The notes under the pieces are model-generated. The model was not told the origin of the DNA, did no database searches, and saw nothing but the letters and a program-made list of their open reading frames with translations. Of a DNA stretch of 64,000 bases, positions 61,037-64,000 are shown piece by piece. A program made the translations under genes and the position numbers. The number at the start of each line of letters is the position of its first letter. Position 1 is the first letter of the stretch. This DNA comes from Ammoniphilus sp. CFH 90114 (GTDB lineage: Bacteria; Bacillota; Bacilli; Aneurinibacillales; RAOX-1), in contig NZ_SDLI01000004.1 of NCBI RefSeq assembly GCF_004123195.1, positions 248,001-312,000 on the forward strand. Reading direction: 5' to 3'.

Positions 61037-61040
61037 GCCC

Positions 61041-61379
61041 TTATAAGGCCTGACTCACCTGCAACACACGGTCCAAAAATTGTTCAATCTCTTGACGACT
61101 CTTGCCTTGTCGGCTAACAAATCGAATGAGTTCTCTCCCATTTCGGAAGGCAATAAAGCTAGGAATTCCAAAAACATCTAATTCCTTTCCTAACTCTTCG
61201 AATTTATCTCGATTTATTGAGATAAATTCAATTTTACCCTGATACGCTTCTTCTACTTCCGGCATGAAGGGATCAATTCGATGGCAATCCGGACACCAAT
61301 CTGTGTAAAACTTGGCCACCGTCACCTGATCTTTACCAATTTGCTCCTGCCATTGTTCAAGACTTATAATTTCAACCAT
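61041..61379 (-). CDS. Thioredoxin family protein (YtpP-like)
   Basis: A 112-aa thioredoxin-fold protein with active site W-C-P-D-C-H and cis-Pro in FGIPSF. Resembles YtpP of B. subtilis. It should catalyse thiol-disulfide exchange in the cytoplasm. 24 bp after the 67-aa gene, so probably one transcript. Confidence 0.87.
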   Translation of the reverse strand: MVEIISLEQWQEQIGKDQVTVAKFYTDWCPDCHRIDPFMPEVEEAYQGKIEFISINRDKFEELGKELDVFGIPSFIAFRNGRELIRFVSRQGKSRQEIEQFLDRVLQVSQAL

Positions 61380-61403
61380 AATTCCCTCTCCTTTATCACT
61401 CTT

Positions 61404-61607
61404 CTACTTCTCTTCATCTACTTTTGGAACGTACTTGCGAAGAATCTTCGTCTCTTCCTCTACTTGATTAAATTCACTCGGAGATACAGCTACCCAACGA
61501 GGAGGGAGGCGTTTGACTGCTTCCTTCTGTTTATCTTGAGGAGGCAGCTCACCTTCTGTTAAAAGACGTTCCAGCTCTTTTTCTACCTGATCTTTTTCCA
61601 CATTCAT
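61404..61607 (-). CDS. Hypothetical 67-aa protein
   Basis: A charged, soluble 67-aa protein (ERLLTEGELPPQDKQKEAVKR) with no cysteines and no recognised domain. A weak AAGGAATTG site precedes the ATG. It is upstream of, and probably co-transcribed with, the thioredoxin-like gene. Confidence 0.58.
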   Translation of the reverse strand: MNVEKDQVEKELERLLTEGELPPQDKQKEAVKRLPPRWVAVSPSEFNQVEEETKILRKYVPKVDEEK

Positions 61608-61685
61608 AGAAGCAATTCCTTTCTGTCCTTAGAATAAGAATTCTCTGCTGCTATTATCGGCTTGTCTGTGCATGCTTATGTGTGC

Positions 61686-62330
61686 TCAAGACCAGTGTTC
61701 TAGCTCTTGTAGTGAGCGAATACATTCTAAGGGGTAAACCCCCTTCTTAGCTAGATGATCCGAATCGGCTTGGTAGGCGATAAAAGAAATTCCTGCTTGT
61801 TGAGCTGCCATACCATCAATCCAGGAATCCCCTACCATGACCCACTTCTCCTTCGGAATAGTCGGGCAACGATTCAAGATGTGTAGAACACCAGATGGCG
61901 AGGGTTTAAGCTTCTCCATCTGATCTCGACCTGCTACATAATCAAATAAATGGAAAACGGACAGCTCCTTAAGTGCTTTTTCCGCTGCAGGTAAGGCGTT
62001 ATTCGTCAAAACGGATACCCACTTGTCCTTCCCTCGCAGTCCGCTAAGCAATTGGGCAGTATAAGGTTCTAGTTTTGCTCCTTCCATGCCTTCCGACTCT
62101 ACTTCCTCAACCAATGTCCATACTTCCTGTTCAATGGCAGGGAAGTGCTGATGTCTCCTTCCAAGCTCAATGATCTGAGAGGGAGTTTTATTAGACCACT
62201 CCAGATCCAGAGGAAGCAAGTGGTGAGAGACAAGCAATTCATAAACCGATTTCTTCATCTTGTAAAAGTCAATTCGAGATTGCAGAAGAGTATTGTCCAT
62301 ATCAAAGATAAAGGCTTTAAATGGTTTCAT
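61686..62330 (-). CDS. HAD-superfamily hydrolase
   Basis: A 214-aa HAD phosphatase: IFDMDNTLLQSR (nucleophile motif), SVLTNNALP (motif 2), Lys in EKLKPSPSG (motif 3) and MVGDSWIDGMAA (motif 4). A helical cap lies between motifs 1 and 2. ATG at 62330 is behind AAAAGGAG; the longer open frame is not supported. Substrate unknown. Confidence 0.85.
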   Translation of the reverse strand: MKPFKAFIFDMDNTLLQSRIDFYKMKKSVYELLVSHHLLPLDLEWSNKTPSQIIELGRRHQHFPAIEQEVWTLVEEVESEGMEGAKLEPYTAQLLSGLRGKDKWVSVLTNNALPAAEKALKELSVFHLFDYVAGRDQMEKLKPSPSGVLHILNRCPTIPKEKWVMVGDSWIDGMAAQQAGISFIAYQADSDHLAKKGVYPLECIRSLQELEHWS

Positions 62331-62373
62331 TCTTGCTCCTTTTGGATAAAATTCCTCTATAGGAGGGATCGAC

Positions 62374-62754
62374 ATGAAAGAAAAAATTGTAGAAATGCTA
62401 ACACCAGAAGTCAAACAGCAAATTGACGACGAGATGAGACAACTCAAGTACACCAAAAATTTCCGTTCAGCTTCCGCTGAAGAATGGTACGTCTTTCTTC
62501 CATCCTATCAAGATCCGCAAACCCAAGGCGCTGCAGGAAAAGCCATCATTCACTATGATTTATATGGGAACAAAGAGATCTTTATCCATACCACCATCAT
62601 ATTCGACGACCCGAAGCTGCATCAACCCGAATCCTATCCTATCGTCTACTCGATCGCCGATGAGCTCGTCAATCGACTAGTCGGCTATGCCGATACCTTA
62701 TTGTCTGTTCATTCAGGCGCCAATTCCTTCCAAGCTGAATATGTGAACGGATGA
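62374..62754 (+). CDS. Hypothetical 126-aa protein
   Basis: A soluble 126-aa protein, mixed alpha/beta by composition, with no recognised family. ATG is 7 nt after GGAGGG. It is divergent from the HAD gene with only 43 bp between starts. Confidence 0.65.
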   Translation: MKEKIVEMLTPEVKQQIDDEMRQLKYTKNFRSASAEEWYVFLPSYQDPQTQGAAGKAIIHYDLYGNKEIFIHTTIIFDDPKLHQPESYPIVYSIADELVNRLVGYADTLLSVHSGANSFQAEYVNG

Positions 62755-62760
62755 TAAGGA

Positions 62761-62948
62761 CATAAGCGGAGAATTTCCTGTTATTTTCAAAAAATGACTA
62801 AAAATGGCCAAAATAGACGGAGATTTTCCGCCTATTTACAGTTTTCACTCTCATTTTAGATGTGTTAGGCCTATTAGCGGAATAAATTCCTGTTATTCCA
62901 CTCCATTTTAATCATCTCAGGGCAATAAAGGAAGTTTTTCCCTTATTC
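62761..62948. repeat. Set of four dispersed palindromes, second copy
   Basis: Palindromes of type AATAGACGGAGATTTTCCGC begin near 62761, 62811, 62871 and 62922 (steps 50, 60, 51), copying the layout at 43126-43310. They fill the gap between the 126-aa gene and the SelW-like gene. Confidence 0.72.
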
Positions 62949-62964
62949 TATCCTCTCAAGAGAC

Positions 62965-63219
62965 CTACCCGTTCAGCACCTGTTCTCTAATCAACGTTGG
63001 GACTTCCTTTTTCTCCGGGAAGCGCCCTTTTTCTTTCTTGGAATAGATCAATTGATCATTAATCGTAACCTCAAAGATCCCTCCACCCTTGGGCATTAGG
63101 ATAATCTCTTCAATATCATATCGAAAATTCGTATCATCCATTAATTCATCCACCAAACTGATGGCTTTTGGCAAAAAGTTTCACATATTGCAGTATTCAA
63201 TCTTTACGTTCAGCTTCAT
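62965..63219 (-). CDS. SelW/Rdx-family selenoprotein (UGA = Sec13, CxxU motif)
   Basis: Read through one TGA (63183-63181), this is an 84-aa SelW/SelT/SelH (Rdx) protein: I-E-Y-C10-N-M-U13-N-F-L-P-K-A at the redox site, then the family segments MPKGGGIFEVTINDQLIYSK and GRFPEKKEV. ATG at 63219 is 8 nt from AAGGAG. Without readthrough the conserved redox motif would be lost and no good start exists after the UGA. SelW is a well-known selenoprotein family with U at this position, so selenocysteine is the best reading. Function: thioredoxin-like redox protein. Confidence 0.85.
63150..63174 (-). promoter_or_regulatory. Putative bacterial SECIS stem-loop of the SelW-like gene
   Basis: On the minus strand CCAAA and TTTGG (extended by three G-U pairs) close a 9-nt loop AGCCATCAG that starts 15 nt after the UGA, with a G as its second base. 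This fits the general form of a bacterial SECIS element, near the short end of the usual distance. Confidence 0.5.
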
Positions 63220-63295
63220 AGAGCTCACTCCTTCTTCATCTGTCCTCTTCCATTATATACAACTGAGAAATGATAGAAAATACTTTGATGCTCCC

Positions 63296-64000
63296 CTAAT
63301 AAGCACCCAGATCTACAATTTTTCGCATGATGGTAATAAACGACTCAGCAGCCTTAGACAGATATCTTCCTTTCTTGAATCCGATCACAAGGGTGCGCGT
63401 AGGTTGGAGGTCGCCAATTGGCAGATAAATGGGAACATGGCTAGAACGTCTTGTCCGTGTAACCATCTTTGGAATGAAGCCCACTCCCATCCCTGAAGCC
63501 ACAAGCGATTGGACTGTTTCAATATTCGTACTTTCAAACACTACCTTCGGCTCAAACCCCGCTTGTTGACATAAACGCTGTGAGATCTCTCGAAATCCTT
63601 GTCCCCTCTTCAATACAACAAAAGGTTCCTCTCTGCACTCGCTTAGGTTCACTTCTTTTCTTTCTGAGAATCGATGTTGGGGTGGAACTGCCAGATAGAT
63701 AGGCTCTTCTAACAAAGGAACCGCATCAAGTCCCTTCTCACTAATCGGAAGAGATAGCAAACTAATATCCGTCTGGCCTTTAGCGGTAAGCTGCTCTAAA
63801 TGGGTTGTCGTCTCCTCTACCATAACAAGCTCAATCCCCGGAAACTCATTTTGAAACAGCGGCAAGGCAGCAGGAAGCAAGTGGGCTCCCGTTATCGGAA
63901 GCGTCCCGATAATGATTTGTCCCTTGGAACTGTCCACGACATCCATCATTTCCTGTTTCAACTGCTCTACCTGGTCTAAAATTTTAGAAGCTTGATCAAC
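63296..64000 (-). CDS. LysR family regulator (5' end beyond the window)
   Basis: The effector-binding half and linker of a LysR protein; the frame stays open to base 64000, so the helix-turn-helix lies outside. KGQIIIGTLPITGAHLLPAA starts the periplasmic-binding-like domain, and VQSLVASGMGVGFIPKMV is typical of its second lobe. It resembles the YwfK/CysL-like branch. Target genes are not visible. Confidence 0.87.
   Translation of the reverse strand, partial: VDQASKILDQVEQLKQEMMDVVDSSKGQIIIGTLPITGAHLLPAALPLFQNEFPGIELVMVEETTTHLEQLTAKGQTDISLLSLPISEKGLDAVPLLEEPIYLAVPPQHRFSERKEVNLSECREEPFVVLKRGQGFREISQRLCQQAGFEPKVVFESTNIETVQSLVASGMGVGFIPKMVTRTRRSSHVPIYLPIGDLQPTRTLVIGFKKGRYLSKAAESFITIMRKIVDLGAY

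Overview
The window looks like chromosomal DNA of a spore-forming, facultatively anaerobic member of the Bacillales. The evidence is strong GGAGG-type ribosome sites with frequent TTG/GTG starts, small spore-type proteins (YjcZ-like, SpoVIF-like), many Bacillus-type housekeeping genes (TcyP, YuzB, YneR, YtpP, Tag, Uup) and moderate G+C. Futalosine-route menaquinone genes (mqnB, mqnD) and a ferredoxin-dependent 2-oxoacid oxidoreductase argue against a close relative of B. subtilis. The species is not assigned. No rRNA, tRNA, CRISPR array, prophage or intact mobile element was seen.

Layout. 1-5.6 kb: the end of an enoyl-CoA hydratase gene, small redox proteins, a 52-bp repeat array, a MarR/metallohydrolase pair, and a D-amino-acid-oxidase-like gene followed by a tyrosine-phosphatase gene. 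5.7-17.5 kb: cystine uptake, cardiolipin synthase, mqnBD, malate synthase G with a LysR regulator, an SLC13 permease, and two hydrolases. 17.6-22.2 kb: an operon of two class V aminotransferase-like enzymes around an NhaC-type antiporter, with a divergent Crp/Fnr regulator. 22.3-23.2 kb: an IS110 remnant and a second 52-bp repeat array. 23.3-31.2 kb: a seven-gene operon (four-subunit 2-oxoacid:ferredoxin oxidoreductase, an unknown 98-aa protein, a cyclase and a thioesterase), a flavin oxidoreductase and two tandem Crp/Fnr paralogues. 31.3-42.8 kb: an NCS1 permease, a TRAP transporter operon that also encodes a stand-alone flavokinase, an acyl-CoA-dehydrogenase-fold enzyme and an SDR, then a luciferase-like monooxygenase and a ComA-like/hybrid-kinase two-component system. 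42.8-64 kb: mostly housekeeping genes and small conserved proteins, ending in a partial LysR gene.

The most notable result is two genes in which an in-frame UGA sits exactly at a catalytic cysteine position. One is a SelW/Rdx-type protein (62965-63219) with a CxxU motif. The other is a dual-specificity phosphatase (5190-5612) in which UGA replaces the nucleophile of the H-C-x5-R signature. Both have a stem-loop just after the UGA resembling a bacterial SECIS element. SelW is a known selenoprotein family, so the organism probably inserts selenocysteine. I know of no described seleno-tyrosine-phosphatase.

Other regulatory features: a histidine-rich leader peptide followed by a terminator upstream of hisS (ribosome-mediated attenuation, unexpected in Bacillales), an Fnr-type box placed for class II activation of narK, a mini-ORF overlapping the malate synthase start, and a hairpin that can hide the ribosome site of the CDGSH gene. 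Several intergenic regions carry palindromic repeats with a common spacing of about 50-52 bp.
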